A stretch of DNA of 13,065 nt from the NCBI GenBank assembly GCA_018827585.1, contig JAHJXP010000013.1:1-13065 (forward strand). The letters are read 5' to 3'. Below, piece by piece: positions 1 through 6,626 of the stretch (the first letter of the stretch is position 1; each line of letters starts with the position of its first letter). Origin of the DNA: Pseudomonadota bacterium (GTDB lineage: Bacteria; Desulfobacterota; Syntrophia; Syntrophales; UBA5619). The notes beneath the pieces are model-generated. The model ran no database searches and was not told the origin of the DNA. It worked only from the letters and a program-made list of their open reading frames with translations. The position numbers and the translations under genes were made by a program.

Positions 1-266
1 GGGAGACGACCTTCACGCCGGAGAAGATCGAGGCCCTCGCACCGGGAGAAATGAAGCAGGTGGAGGTCAAGGTGACCCCGGGGCCCCAGTCTCTGGTCGG
101 GGACTACTCCTTGGGCATCATGACCAACGGGGAAAGGGCTGACAAAACCGTGGAGATGCGGGTCACGGTAAAGGCCTCTTCTGCCTGGGGGTGGATCGGG
201 ATCGGGATCATCCTCGCAGTGATCGCGGGACTGAGCTTCCTGTTCATCAAGATGGGGAGACGCTGA
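1..266 (+). CDS. NEW3-domain membrane-anchored protein, C-terminal part only
   Basis: The gene enters from the left edge, and its first whole codon in frame is at base 3. About 87 residues remain. They show the end of a NEW3-type (NPCBM-associated, Ig-like) domain: a 'LAPGE' turn, then alternating beta-strand-like residues with 'VKVTPGP' and 'GDYSLGI', ending in 'EMRVTVKAS'. One hydrophobic helix follows (about 24 residues, starting 'WGWIGIGIIL') and the protein stops with a basic 'KMGRR' tail. This fits an extracytoplasmic domain tethered by a single C-terminal membrane helix, N-terminus outside. The stop codon is one base before the GTG of the ABC ATPase gene, so the two are almost certainly cotranscribed. 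NEW3 proteins next to ABC-2 transporters may act as a substrate-binding or periplasmic partner, but that role is inferred from position. The ligand is unknown and the N-terminal part is outside the window. Confidence 0.75.
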   Translation, partial: ETTFTPEKIEALAPGEMKQVEVKVTPGPQSLVGDYSLGIMTNGERADKTVEMRVTVKASSAWGWIGIGIILAVIAGLSFLFIKMGRR

Positions 267-267
267 G

Positions 268-1023
268 GTGGAAAGAGAGATTGTCATCCGGATGGAAGAG
301 CTGACCAAGCTCTACGGACAGCAGAAGGCGGTGGACAGCCTGAGCCTCTCGGTCGCGGAAGGGGAGGTCTTCGGCTTCCTTGGGCCGAACGGGGCCGGGA
401 AGACCACGACGATGCTGATGCTGTTGGGCCTGACCGAGCCGACTTCCGGGACGGTCAGGGTCTGCGGGTTCGACCCGGCCCGCGACCCCCTGAAGGTAAA
501 GAAGATCATCGGCTATCTGCCGGAGAACGTCGGCTTCTACGAGGACATGGACGCGCGGCAGAACCTCCGGTACATCGCGCGCCTGAACGACATCCCCGAT
601 CGGGTCTCGGCGGCGCGGATCGATAAGCTGCTCGAGGAGGTCGACCTCGCGAAGGAGGCCGGGAAGAAAGTGGGTTCGTATTCGAAGGGGATGAGGCAGC
701 GCCTTGGGATCGCCGAGGTCCTGATCAAGGAGCCGCGGGTGGTCTTTCTGGATGAGCCGACGATCGGCCTCGACCCCGACGGGACGAACCGGATGCTGGA
801 GTTGATCCGGTCCCTCAGCCGGGAGAGGCGGATGACGATCTTCTTCTCCTCGCATCTGCTGGATCAGGTCCAGCAGATCAGCGACCGGATCGGGATCATG
901 ATCAAGGGGAAACTCGTCGCCGCCGGGCCTCTCGCAGAGCTGGCGCAACGGGGGCTGGGGTTGGAAGAGGGCGAGAGCTACACCCTCGAAGAGATCTACA
1001 TGAAATATTTCAAGGAGGCGTGA
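268..1023 (+). CDS. ABC transporter ATP-binding protein, NosF-like
   Basis: This 251-residue single-domain ATPase would power the membrane subunit encoded next. Walker A is GPNGAGKTT (residues 39-47), the signature is YSKGMRQR (138-145), Walker B is VVFLDEP (158-164), the D-loop region is GLDPDG, and the switch histidine is in SSH (194-196). Where many ABC ATPases have a Q-loop glutamine it reads IGYLPENVGFYE (81-92). That sequence and the YSKGMRQRLG signature resemble NosF of the nitrous-oxide reductase maturation locus. The C-terminus has the 'LEEIYMKYFKE' tail common in ABC-2 ATPases. The GTG start follows GGGGAG (254-259) with 8 bases between. An ATG at 292 would remove the first strand of the fold and has a poorer ribosome site. 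The ATPase assignment is firm. The NosF likeness is by eye, and no nosZ, nosD or nosL is visible, so the substrate is unknown. Confidence 0.93.
   Translation: MEREIVIRMEELTKLYGQQKAVDSLSLSVAEGEVFGFLGPNGAGKTTTMLMLLGLTEPTSGTVRVCGFDPARDPLKVKKIIGYLPENVGFYEDMDARQNLRYIARLNDIPDRVSAARIDKLLEEVDLAKEAGKKVGSYSKGMRQRLGIAEVLIKEPRVVFLDEPTIGLDPDGTNRMLELIRSLSRERRMTIFFSSHLLDQVQQISDRIGIMIKGKLVAAGPLAELAQRGLGLEEGESYTLEEIYMKYFKEA
1012..1018 (+). promoter_or_regulatory. Ribosome binding site deciding the permease start
   Basis: AAGGAGG lies in the last codons of the ATPase gene. It is only one base before the GTG at 1020 but seven bases before the in-frame TTG at 1026. Normal spacing therefore favours the TTG as the initiation codon. 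Confidence 0.6.
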
Positions 1024-1025
1024 CG

Positions 1026-1994
1026 TTGCACGGAATCTTGACCATATACCGGAAAGAAATGGAGGACCACTTCAGCAGCATGCGGTTTCTCCTCATCGCG
1101 GCGCTGGTAGTCATGATCGGGGTGATCATCGCCTCGATGGTCGGCATGTCAATGCAGGAGGAGCTCTGGGGGGTCGCCAAGCCGACCTTCGTCTTTTTGA
1201 TGCTGTTTACCTCGACGGGAAAGCTCTTCTCCTTCATTCAGTTCATCGGCCTGCTGGGACCGATGATCGGGATCATCCTCGGTTTCGACGCAATCAACCG
1301 GGAGCGGAGCGGACGGACGCTCAGCAAGCTTGTCTCCCAGCCGATCTACCGGGACGCGATCATCAACGCGAAGTTCCTGGCCGGCGTGACGATGATCGCG
1401 ATCGTGATGGTCTCGCTCGTCCTGATCATCTCCGGCCTGGGCATCCGCCTGATCGGCGTGGTTCCCGGAGCGGAGGAGATATGGCGGCTTGTCATCTATC
1501 TGGTCATCAGCATCCTGTACATCTCCTTCTGGCTTGGGGCGGCGATCCTCTTCTCGGTGGTCTTCAGGAGCACGGCCACCTCGGCCCTGGCGTCGCTCGC
1601 AGTCTGGATCGGCCTGTCCTTCTTTGTCGGCCTCGGCGGCGGGTTTTTAGCGGACGCGATCTCGCCGATTAAGCAAACGGCCGACATGGCGGAGGCGACC
1701 AGCGCCTTCGTGAAAAATGCGGAGATCCAGCGGGCCGCCTCGCTCTTCTCGCCGATGACGCTCTACGGGGACGCGACCTCGACGATCCTCGATCCGCTCC
1801 GGAAGACGCCCCGCTCCTTTGTCCTGATGGGGCCGCTGGAGAGGTTCTCCCTTTCCCGCTTCCAGAACCCGCTCCCGCTCGGGCAGAGCGTGGTGATCGT
1901 GGCGCCGTTTCTGATCTCGCTCATCGCGATCACCCTGGTCTGTTTCGGGATCTGCTATGCGGTGTTCATGAGGCAGGAGATCCGCTCGACGTGA
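1026..1994 (+). CDS. ABC-2 type transporter permease, NosY-like
   Basis: This integral membrane protein of about 322 residues is the partner of the upstream ATPase. It begins with a cytoplasmic amphipathic stretch (HGILTIYRKEMEDHF), then a first membrane helix near residues 20-42. Next comes a cytoplasmic coupling segment with the ABC-2 hallmark 'DAINRERSGRTLSKLVSQP' (near 88-106), and further hydrophobic helices near 67-86, 117-140, 155-180 and 188-209. A long extracytoplasmic loop (about 210-285) precedes the last helix (about 290-315). This layout, six helices with a large loop before the last, is that of the NosY-like ABC-2 family linked to multicopper enzyme maturation. I prefer the TTG start because the Shine-Dalgarno AAGGAGG is spaced correctly only for it. 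A GTG at 1020, overlapping the ATPase stop, would add two residues. Its tight coupling to the ATPase and NEW3 genes implies one transporter; the substrate cannot be read from sequence. Confidence 0.88.
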   Translation: MHGILTIYRKEMEDHFSSMRFLLIAALVVMIGVIIASMVGMSMQEELWGVAKPTFVFLMLFTSTGKLFSFIQFIGLLGPMIGIILGFDAINRERSGRTLSKLVSQPIYRDAIINAKFLAGVTMIAIVMVSLVLIISGLGIRLIGVVPGAEEIWRLVIYLVISILYISFWLGAAILFSVVFRSTATSALASLAVWIGLSFFVGLGGGFLADAISPIKQTADMAEATSAFVKNAEIQRAASLFSPMTLYGDATSTILDPLRKTPRSFVLMGPLERFSLSRFQNPLPLGQSVVIVAPFLISLIAITLVCFGICYAVFMRQEIRST

Positions 1995-2875
1995 GGACGA
2001 GGGCGACTGCCGCCGCGGTCGGCTCGATCCTGCTGTGGTGCGCCAGCGGCGTCTGCTTCACCAGCGGGGCGCGGCTGATGGGGCCGATGGCCTATCTGAC
2101 GCTGATGACGGCGACCGGCGTGCTCACGGTTGCCGGCCTGCAGTTCCTCCGGCGGCGGCCCCTGGGCGACCTCGTTCGTCTCCCTTTCCGGGTCATCGCG
2201 GCGGGCTTCTGGGGCGTGGCCTTCTACACGGTCATCCTGGCGCTCGCCTTCGGTATGGCGAAGGGGCGCGCGATCGGGCAGGTAAACCTCCTCAACTACC
2301 TCTGGCCGGTCTGGATCGTCCTGTTGTCTATTTTCCTGATCAGGGAAAAGACGCGCCTCTTCCCCGCGATAGCCGGCATCATTTTGGGCTTTGCGGGGAT
2401 CGTGGTCGCGCGCGGAGCAACGGACCTGCTTAGTCTGCCGGACGATCCGCTTCCTCTGGCGCTGGCGCTTCTGGGAGGATTTCTCTGGGCCTGCTACAGC
2501 GTGCTTCTCCGGCGCTGGCGGATTCCCGAAGAACAGGGCGGGACGGCGTTTCATTTTACCGTCTGTGCGGCGATGGCCGCCGTCGTTGCGGCCTTCCGCG
2601 GCGAGTGGCAGAACCTGCCGCCCGTCGGCGCCGAAGCGCTTTTCTGGGTTCTCTTCGGCGGGATCGGCCCGGTGGGGCTCGCCTACCACTGGTGGGAGAT
2701 CGGCGTCAAACAAGGCAACGTGCCGATGATCAGCACGCTGGCCTACTTCATCCCCATCGGCTCGACCCTGCTGATCTCTCTCCTTTTCCGGGAGGCGATG
2801 GGGCCGGGATTGATTCCCGGCGCCGTCCTGATCGCTGCCGGCGCCTGGCTGGCCGGACGTTCCGCCTCCGCCTGA
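1991..2875 (+). CDS. DMT-superfamily (EamA) exporter, YddG-like
   Basis: A 294-residue protein with about ten hydrophobic helices, made of two EamA-type halves (roughly 8-140 and 155-290), the usual length for drug/metabolite transporters. It shares landmarks with E. coli YddG, an aromatic amino-acid exporter: NYLWP at 102-106 in the first half, 'GGFLWACYSVLLRR' opening the second, and 'AYHWWEIGVKQGNV' (231-244) followed by 'YFIPI'. An amino-acid or related metabolite exporter is therefore likely, but specificity in this family is hard to predict. The GTG start overlaps the permease stop by four bases (GTGA), and AGGAG sits at 1975-1979, giving translational coupling. Whether it works with the ABC system or just rides on the transcript is unclear. 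It is the last gene of the + strand run and converges on ccsB after 49 bases. Confidence 0.85.
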   Translation: MRTRATAAAVGSILLWCASGVCFTSGARLMGPMAYLTLMTATGVLTVAGLQFLRRRPLGDLVRLPFRVIAAGFWGVAFYTVILALAFGMAKGRAIGQVNLLNYLWPVWIVLLSIFLIREKTRLFPAIAGIILGFAGIVVARGATDLLSLPDDPLPLALALLGGFLWACYSVLLRRWRIPEEQGGTAFHFTVCAAMAAVVAAFRGEWQNLPPVGAEALFWVLFGGIGPVGLAYHWWEIGVKQGNVPMISTLAYFIPIGSTLLISLLFREAMGPGLIPGAVLIAAGAWLAGRSASA

Positions 2876-2902
2876 CGGGGCGGCCGGCGGCCTTCCCCCG
2901 TC
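2874..2902. terminator. GC hairpin between convergent genes
   Basis: GACGGGG (2874-2880) pairs with CCCCGTC (2896-2902), and an inner GGCC/GGCC stem closes over GGC. The hairpin starts at the stop codon of the exporter gene, between it and the converging ccsB. Neither strand has a T-run after it, so it is either a bidirectional weak terminator or only an mRNA-end structure. Confidence 0.35.
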
Positions 2903-2924
2903 TCTTGGCTGGTTGCTAACATGT

Positions 2925-3767
2925 TTATCCGCCGTAGCTGTGGAGGCCGGAGAGCAGCAGGTTGACGCCGAGGTAACAGAAAATCGTCGCTCCAAACCCG
3001 ACGATCGACAGGATCGCCGCCTTTTTCCCCCTCCAGCCCCTCGTGATCCTCGCATGGAGGTAGGCCGCATAGATCAGCCAGACGATCAGCGACCATGTCT
3101 CCTTGGGGTCCCAGCTCCAGTAGGTCCCCCAGGCCACATTTGCCCAGAAGGCGCCGGTGATGATGCCGATCGTTAAAAGCGGAAAGCCGATGGCGATGGT
3201 CTTATAGCCGACCTCGTCGAGAACCTCCGCCGCCGGCAGGTAACCCAGAAATCCCTCCCCCTTTTTGCCCGGATTGTTTTCAGCCTTGACCTTGAAAAGA
3301 TACAGAAAACTGACGCCGAAGGAGACGGCAAAGGCCGCGTATCCCACAAAGCAGGTCACCACGTGGGAAATGAGCCAGTTGCTCTGCAGGGCGGGAATCA
3401 GGGGTTGAATCTCGTTGGGGTTGAGCGACGCATAGGCCATGATGATGAACGGAAAGGGGGCGACGAAGGCCCCCGCCGTCTTGATCCTGAATTTCCTTTC
3501 CATCAGCAGATAGACGATCGCGATCGTCCAGGCGAAAAAGACCAGCGATTCGTAGAGATTGGTCAGCGGCGCCCTGCCGATCCCCATCTGGTAGGATTCG
3601 TACCACCTCAGCAGCATCGCCGCTGTCCCGACAACGACCCCTCCTATCAGCGTTAGCGTGGCCGCCTTCCCCAGGCCTTCGGACCTGAAGGCGAGATAAG
3701 ACACGTACAGCATCATGGCAAAGAAATAGACGAATGTGGAAATTCCGAAGAGCAATGAATTTGTCAT
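2925..3767 (-). CDS. ccsB: Cytochrome c biogenesis protein CcsB (ResC/CcsA type)
   Basis: This is the haem-handling WWD-type subunit of System II cytochrome c maturation. It exports haem with ResB and ligates it to apocytochromes on the outer face of the inner membrane. The 280-residue protein has about eight membrane helices. The tryptophan-rich motif is WGTYWSWDPKETW (213-225). Likely haem-ligand histidines are H135 (SNWLISH), H238 (YLHAR) and H276 (LHSYGG near the C-terminus). 'APLTNLYESLVFFAW' (66-80) is also typical. Naming varies: bacterial models call this family CcsB, while plastid and Gram-positive literature uses CcsA or ResC. The ATG overlaps the resB stop by one base (TAATG), and AGGGGAG lies at 3775-3781, so the two are translationally coupled. 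Family assignment is very secure. Confidence 0.95.
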   Translation of the reverse strand: MTNSLLFGISTFVYFFAMMLYVSYLAFRSEGLGKAATLTLIGGVVVGTAAMLLRWYESYQMGIGRAPLTNLYESLVFFAWTIAIVYLLMERKFRIKTAGAFVAPFPFIIMAYASLNPNEIQPLIPALQSNWLISHVVTCFVGYAAFAVSFGVSFLYLFKVKAENNPGKKGEGFLGYLPAAEVLDEVGYKTIAIGFPLLTIGIITGAFWANVAWGTYWSWDPKETWSLIVWLIYAAYLHARITRGWRGKKAAILSIVGFGATIFCYLGVNLLLSGLHSYGG

Positions 3768-5146
3768 TAAGCAACTCCCCTGAAGCCTTCAAGCAGCCTC
3801 TCCACCTCGGAAGCGAAGGCGTGTTTGTTTTTGTTCGCCGTTCCACCGGCGGTCACTTCCACCCGGCCTTTTCTGTCCGTTCCTATCCTGATCCAGAACT
3901 TCCTGTGCGACATGAAGAGGGCCGTCATGATGCCGGCCACCAGCATGATGCAGCCGGTCCATACCAACCAGACGCCGGGGTCCCGGTTGACCTGCAATCC
4001 GGTGTAATTTTTCAGCCTGGCATTTTTTACGACAAAGGAATACGCCCCGAATCGGTTTATTTCGGGCCGCGGCTCCGACACCCAGATCCCCCGCGGCGGC
4101 GCGTCCTGGCTGTAGATGTTGACCCCATACGCCGGGCCCGCTTCGGAACCGTCGCGCAGGTGAAAATGTTCCTGGTAGTCGAGGACCTCGATCTTGACAT
4201 CTTGGCCGGGAATGGCTGCCTGCGTCCCGTAGGGGGCGGTGACGGTCCCCAGGGAGACTCCGTCCCTGCCCCTGATCTCGAAGGTGACCTCGTCGGGAAG
4301 CCGCCCGTAACTCGACTGGTAAAAGGTGATTCCCTCGTAATCCAACGGGTCGTTCACGCGGATGATTTTCCGGGCCACCTCCTTGCCGTCCCTGATGACC
4401 GACAGATCGCTCCGGTAATCCTTCGGGGCGCCGTTGGGGTAAAAGTCGACAGCGAAGGAGATGCACTTCACGCCGAAATTGAGGTCCTTGGTTTCCCCTT
4501 TCCTGGTCTGGACGGAGGAGATCGTTTCGCCCTCGTTGATGTTCACATATCCCTTGAACCCGAACAGGGACCCGACGATGGCGCCGATGAAGATCACCAG
4601 AACGCTAAGGTGCGTCAGAAAAAAGGCGAGCCGGGTGTATCTCCCCTTTTCGTAAAAGAAATGTTTCGCCTCTTCCTTTTGGGTCACCACGGGGCGGGCG
4701 GAGAAGCTTTTCGCCGCCAGGGCCGTTACCCGGCTCTCCACCACTTCTGCGGGCAGGCTGTATCTGATCCTGGCCGCATTCGTAAGTCCCGCCTCGGTCT
4801 TTTCATCGAGCACGACACTCCGGTTCCTCATCCCCTTCATGATGAAAGGATAGCGCTCCATCGTGCAGGCGATGATGTTAAGCGTCAGCAGGGCGAGGCA
4901 GGCAAGAAACCACCAACTGTGGTACATGTCCAGCAGGCCCAGCTTGCCGAAGAGCGCCACCGTCTCCGGTTTGAATAAACGATAATATTCGTGAAGGGGC
5001 TTGTTCTGCTCGATGATCGTGCCGGCTATGGACAGCACGGACAGCACGAGCAACAGGATGATGACCAGCTTGAGGGAGGCGAAAAATCCCCATACCTTGT
5101 CTATGATATCGATCTGTGTTTCTTTAGTCTTTTTTTCCTCCGGCAC
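3767..5146 (-). CDS. resB: Cytochrome c biogenesis protein ResB (Ccs1)
   Basis: This is the second subunit of the System II cytochrome c synthase, which binds and presents the apocytochrome beside CcsB. The 459-residue protein has helices near 22-43, 77-96, 172-194 and 392-413. A large extracytoplasmic domain lies between the third and fourth. Family landmarks are GTIIEQN (42-48), DMYHSWWF (73-80, with H76), THLSVLVIFIG (178-188, with H179), NDPLDYEGITFYQSSYG (265-281) and GLQVNRDPGVWLVW (383-396). H76 and H179 sit where conserved transmembrane histidines are expected. After the last helix is a cytoplasmic tail of about 45 residues. The start is GTG, four bases after a GGGGGG run (5151-5156). 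Organised with ccsB in the usual order. No thiol-reducing partner (CcsX/ResA or CcdA) appears in the window. Confidence 0.94.
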   Translation of the reverse strand: MPEEKKTKETQIDIIDKVWGFFASLKLVIILLLVLSVLSIAGTIIEQNKPLHEYYRLFKPETVALFGKLGLLDMYHSWWFLACLALLTLNIIACTMERYPFIMKGMRNRSVVLDEKTEAGLTNAARIRYSLPAEVVESRVTALAAKSFSARPVVTQKEEAKHFFYEKGRYTRLAFFLTHLSVLVIFIGAIVGSLFGFKGYVNINEGETISSVQTRKGETKDLNFGVKCISFAVDFYPNGAPKDYRSDLSVIRDGKEVARKIIRVNDPLDYEGITFYQSSYGRLPDEVTFEIRGRDGVSLGTVTAPYGTQAAIPGQDVKIEVLDYQEHFHLRDGSEAGPAYGVNIYSQDAPPRGIWVSEPRPEINRFGAYSFVVKNARLKNYTGLQVNRDPGVWLVWTGCIMLVAGIMTALFMSHRKFWIRIGTDRKGRVEVTAGGTANKNKHAFASEVERLLEGFRGVA

Positions 5147-5274
5147 TTAACCCCCCGTGTCATAAAAAAATACTCCCACAGATCACCACCGCAGCAACGG
5201 TCGCCGATGATCCGGGAAGAGGGGTGAGTAATCATATGAACAGCCCCAGAGCCCCCTGCCTCTAATGAAAAGCC

Positions 5275-5973
5275 TTATTTTGCCAGTATCTCGACCTTTG
5301 CCCTTGCGGTGAGCTGGCTGATCCAGGCATCCTTGGTCAATCCCTTCTCCTGCGTGCCTTTGGCGATCAGTCTGGAAATCAAAAGGTCTTTTTCTATGCG
5401 CTTTTCGAAAGCGGCTAAACTCATCGCGTGGTTTTTCAGAAAAGCCTCGAAATCCTGATCGGAAAGATTCAGCCCCTTCTTTACGGAGGCGATTTTGTCG
5501 GCAATCTCGTGCGGGGGCACGGTGATCTTTTCCCTGGCGGCCTCGGTCACCAGTATTTTTTCCTGAACCAGGGCCTGCACGATCTGCATCCTCATGTCTG
5601 CCATGGCGGCTTTGCTTTCGGGACTGGAGAAATCGACCTTGCCGCCCTGGGCGTTCATTTTCTTGAAGATCTCGAGTTTCCGGTCCACTTCCTCCGCGGA
5701 TATCCTCTCCCCGTTGACGATCGCCGCCGTCGAGCCGGCCTTTACGGGATTGGGCAGCAGGCCTATATAAATCATAAGGGCCGCGCCTCCGACCACCGCC
5801 AGAAAAACGGCGAGAATGGCGTAGATGTTCTTGCTGCCGCACTTCTCCTCCTGGGGCAAGGGTCTTTCCGCCGCGGGTCTCCCCTCATCACTCAACTCCT
5901 TACCGCACTCTCCACAGACCGCGACCCCTTTTCCCAGGGCACTTCCGCAGTCGGGACATTCCAGTGGTTCCAT
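5275..5973 (-). CDS. Zinc-ribbon, single-helix, SurA N-domain protein
   Basis: A 232-residue protein with an unusual three-part layout. Residues 6-23 form a short zinc ribbon (CPDC then CGEC, Cys 6, 9, 20 and 23). Residues 49-71 form one membrane helix (IYAILAVFLAVVGGAALMIY). The rest, about 80-225, is a helical SurA N-terminal-type chaperone domain: it opens 'AAIVNGERISAEEVDRKLE', then has 'QALVQEKILVTEAAREKI' and an 'FEKRIEKDLLISRLI' helix. The topology should be ribbon in the cytoplasm and chaperone domain in the periplasm. No parvulin (rotamase) domain follows, so a holdase-like role is more likely than isomerase activity. The ATG has GAGGGG (5981-5986) seven bases upstream. resB begins 128 bases downstream on the same strand, suggesting a link to apocytochrome handling, though that is inference. 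Domain calls are by eye; the exact function is unknown. Confidence 0.8.
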   Translation of the reverse strand: MEPLECPDCGSALGKGVAVCGECGKELSDEGRPAAERPLPQEEKCGSKNIYAILAVFLAVVGGAALMIYIGLLPNPVKAGSTAAIVNGERISAEEVDRKLEIFKKMNAQGGKVDFSSPESKAAMADMRMQIVQALVQEKILVTEAAREKITVPPHEIADKIASVKKGLNLSDQDFEAFLKNHAMSLAAFEKRIEKDLLISRLIAKGTQEKGLTKDAWISQLTARAKVEILAK

Positions 5974-5992
5974 TTTTCTACCCCTCGTGTTT

Positions 5993-6021
5993 TATATAGA
6001 AAACTTTGCGTTTTTTCTGAA
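5993..6021 (-). promoter_or_regulatory. Possible sigma-70 promoter for the zinc-ribbon/SurA-N gene
   Basis: On the - strand TTCAGA (6016-6021) is followed after 17 bases by TATATA (5993-5998), continuing into AA. It lies about 20 bases upstream of the ATG at 5973. Each box matches consensus at four of six positions. It could also drive resB and ccsB. Confidence 0.4.
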
Positions 6022-6031
6022 ACTTGGCAAA

Positions 6032-6129
6032 TCGTCATTCCTTAGGAAGCATGAATCCAGTTTTTTCAAAGGCATCCTGGATTCCGGCGCCTGTTCCGGA
6101 CAATGATCCGGAATTCATCAGGATGACGA
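6032..6129. repeat. Imperfect inverted-repeat element, REP/MITE-like
   Basis: The ends TCGTCATTCCT (6032-6042) and AGGATGACGA (6120-6129) are inverted copies differing by one base. Inside, GAATCCAG (6053-6060) pairs with CTGGATTC (6077-6084) across a 16-base loop. Two TCCGGA palindromes (6095-6100 and 6107-6112) follow. Terminal CGTCATTCC and internal GAATCCAG blocks are typical of dispersed non-coding palindromic elements in bacterial genomes. No protein is encoded. It separates the cytochrome terminator from the next promoter. Confidence 0.55.
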
Positions 6130-6207
6130 AAGGATCAGATTTTCAAATGCCTGTGTTCATATAAATTATGCCGTGCTCATGCCATAGGAGAATAATAAAG
6201 TAAAGAC

Positions 6208-6245
6208 AAAAAAACCGGCGTTGGGCCGCCGCCCAACGCCGGTTT
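6208..6245 (-). terminator. Rho-independent terminator of the cytochrome gene
   Basis: A perfect 15-base-pair stem, 6212-6226 against 6231-6245, closes a four-base loop (6227-6230). Read on the - strand the right arm runs into a T-run of seven (three in the stem, four after it, down to 6208). It begins 24 bases after the cytochrome stop codon. This is a textbook intrinsic terminator and separates the cytochrome transcript from the genes that follow. Confidence 0.92.
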
Positions 6246-6269
6246 GAATTCAACAGCCTCTTAAGAAAA

Positions 6270-6611
6270 CTACTTCTTGTGGCATTTGGCGCAATCGGCT
6301 TCGGCCTTCATGCCGAAAGTCTTCTTGCCGTCGTGGCAGGCCGCGGCCGCGCAAAACTTGTCTCCGTTATGTTCCTCCTTGGCAATCTTCACTTCTTTCT
6401 TCATCTTAAAGACTTTTGTGTGGCAGGCGTTGCATTTCGTATTTGGCACCTTCATGTGTGTTTCATGGCTGAAGAGGACCGCTCCCGCGGTCTTGCTTTC
6501 ATATTTGACATCTCTCTCGCCCGCTTTCTTTTGAGCGAAGGCCACACCCAAGGTCACAAAGCATACGATGCAGACACTGACGATCAAAATCCTCCAGAAC
6601 TTATTGCCCAC
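6270..6611 (-). CDS. Secreted c7-type triheme cytochrome c
   Basis: A 113-residue periplasmic electron carrier. A signal peptide (hydrophobic about 7-24, cleavage after AFA at residue 26) is followed by a small domain with three haem-binding motifs: CNACH (60-64), CAAAACH (87-93) and CAKCH (107-111). Three further histidines, H49 and H52 in FSHETH and H81 in EEHNG, can serve as distal ligands, giving three bis-His haems. The order FSHxxH, CxxCH, H, C..CHDGKxxFG, CxxCH matches the c7 triheme domain family found in metal- and sulfate-reducing bacteria. The middle motif is CX4CH rather than CX2CH. The start is GTG behind a near-perfect Shine-Dalgarno. It is transcribed separately from the cytochrome maturation genes by virtue of its own terminator. 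It likely shuttles electrons in the periplasm; the redox partner is not visible. Confidence 0.93.
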   Translation of the reverse strand: MGNKFWRILIVSVCIVCFVTLGVAFAQKKAGERDVKYESKTAGAVLFSHETHMKVPNTKCNACHTKVFKMKKEVKIAKEEHNGDKFCAAAACHDGKKTFGMKAEADCAKCHKK

Positions 6612-6616
6612 TTTCT

Positions 6617-6626
6617 CACCTCCTTT
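6617..6626 (-). promoter_or_regulatory. Very strong ribosome binding site for the triheme cytochrome
   Basis: The - strand reads AAAGGAGGTG, then a short spacer, then the GTG at 6611. The match to the 16S rRNA 3' end extends to ten bases (AAGGAGGTGA), the best in the window. It supports the GTG start and suggests high expression. Confidence 0.75.

Noticed and set aside
247..948. Open frame of 233 codons on the - strand under the ABC ATPase gene
   Set aside because: Antisense to a gene with all ABC motifs; no family resemblance of its own.
1955..3070. Open frame of 371 codons on the - strand under the exporter gene
   Set aside because: Low-complexity Arg, Gly, Asp, Pro composition and antisense to a clear membrane transporter gene.
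3734..4978. Long open frame (414 codons) on the + strand opposite resB
   Set aside because: Shadow of resB; no domain, no ribosome site, and ResB is a certain gene.
5147..5274. Possible separate promoter for resB in the 128-base gap
   Set aside because: TTGCTG with AT-rich bases downstream gives poor -10 matches or spacing of 18-19; not convincing.
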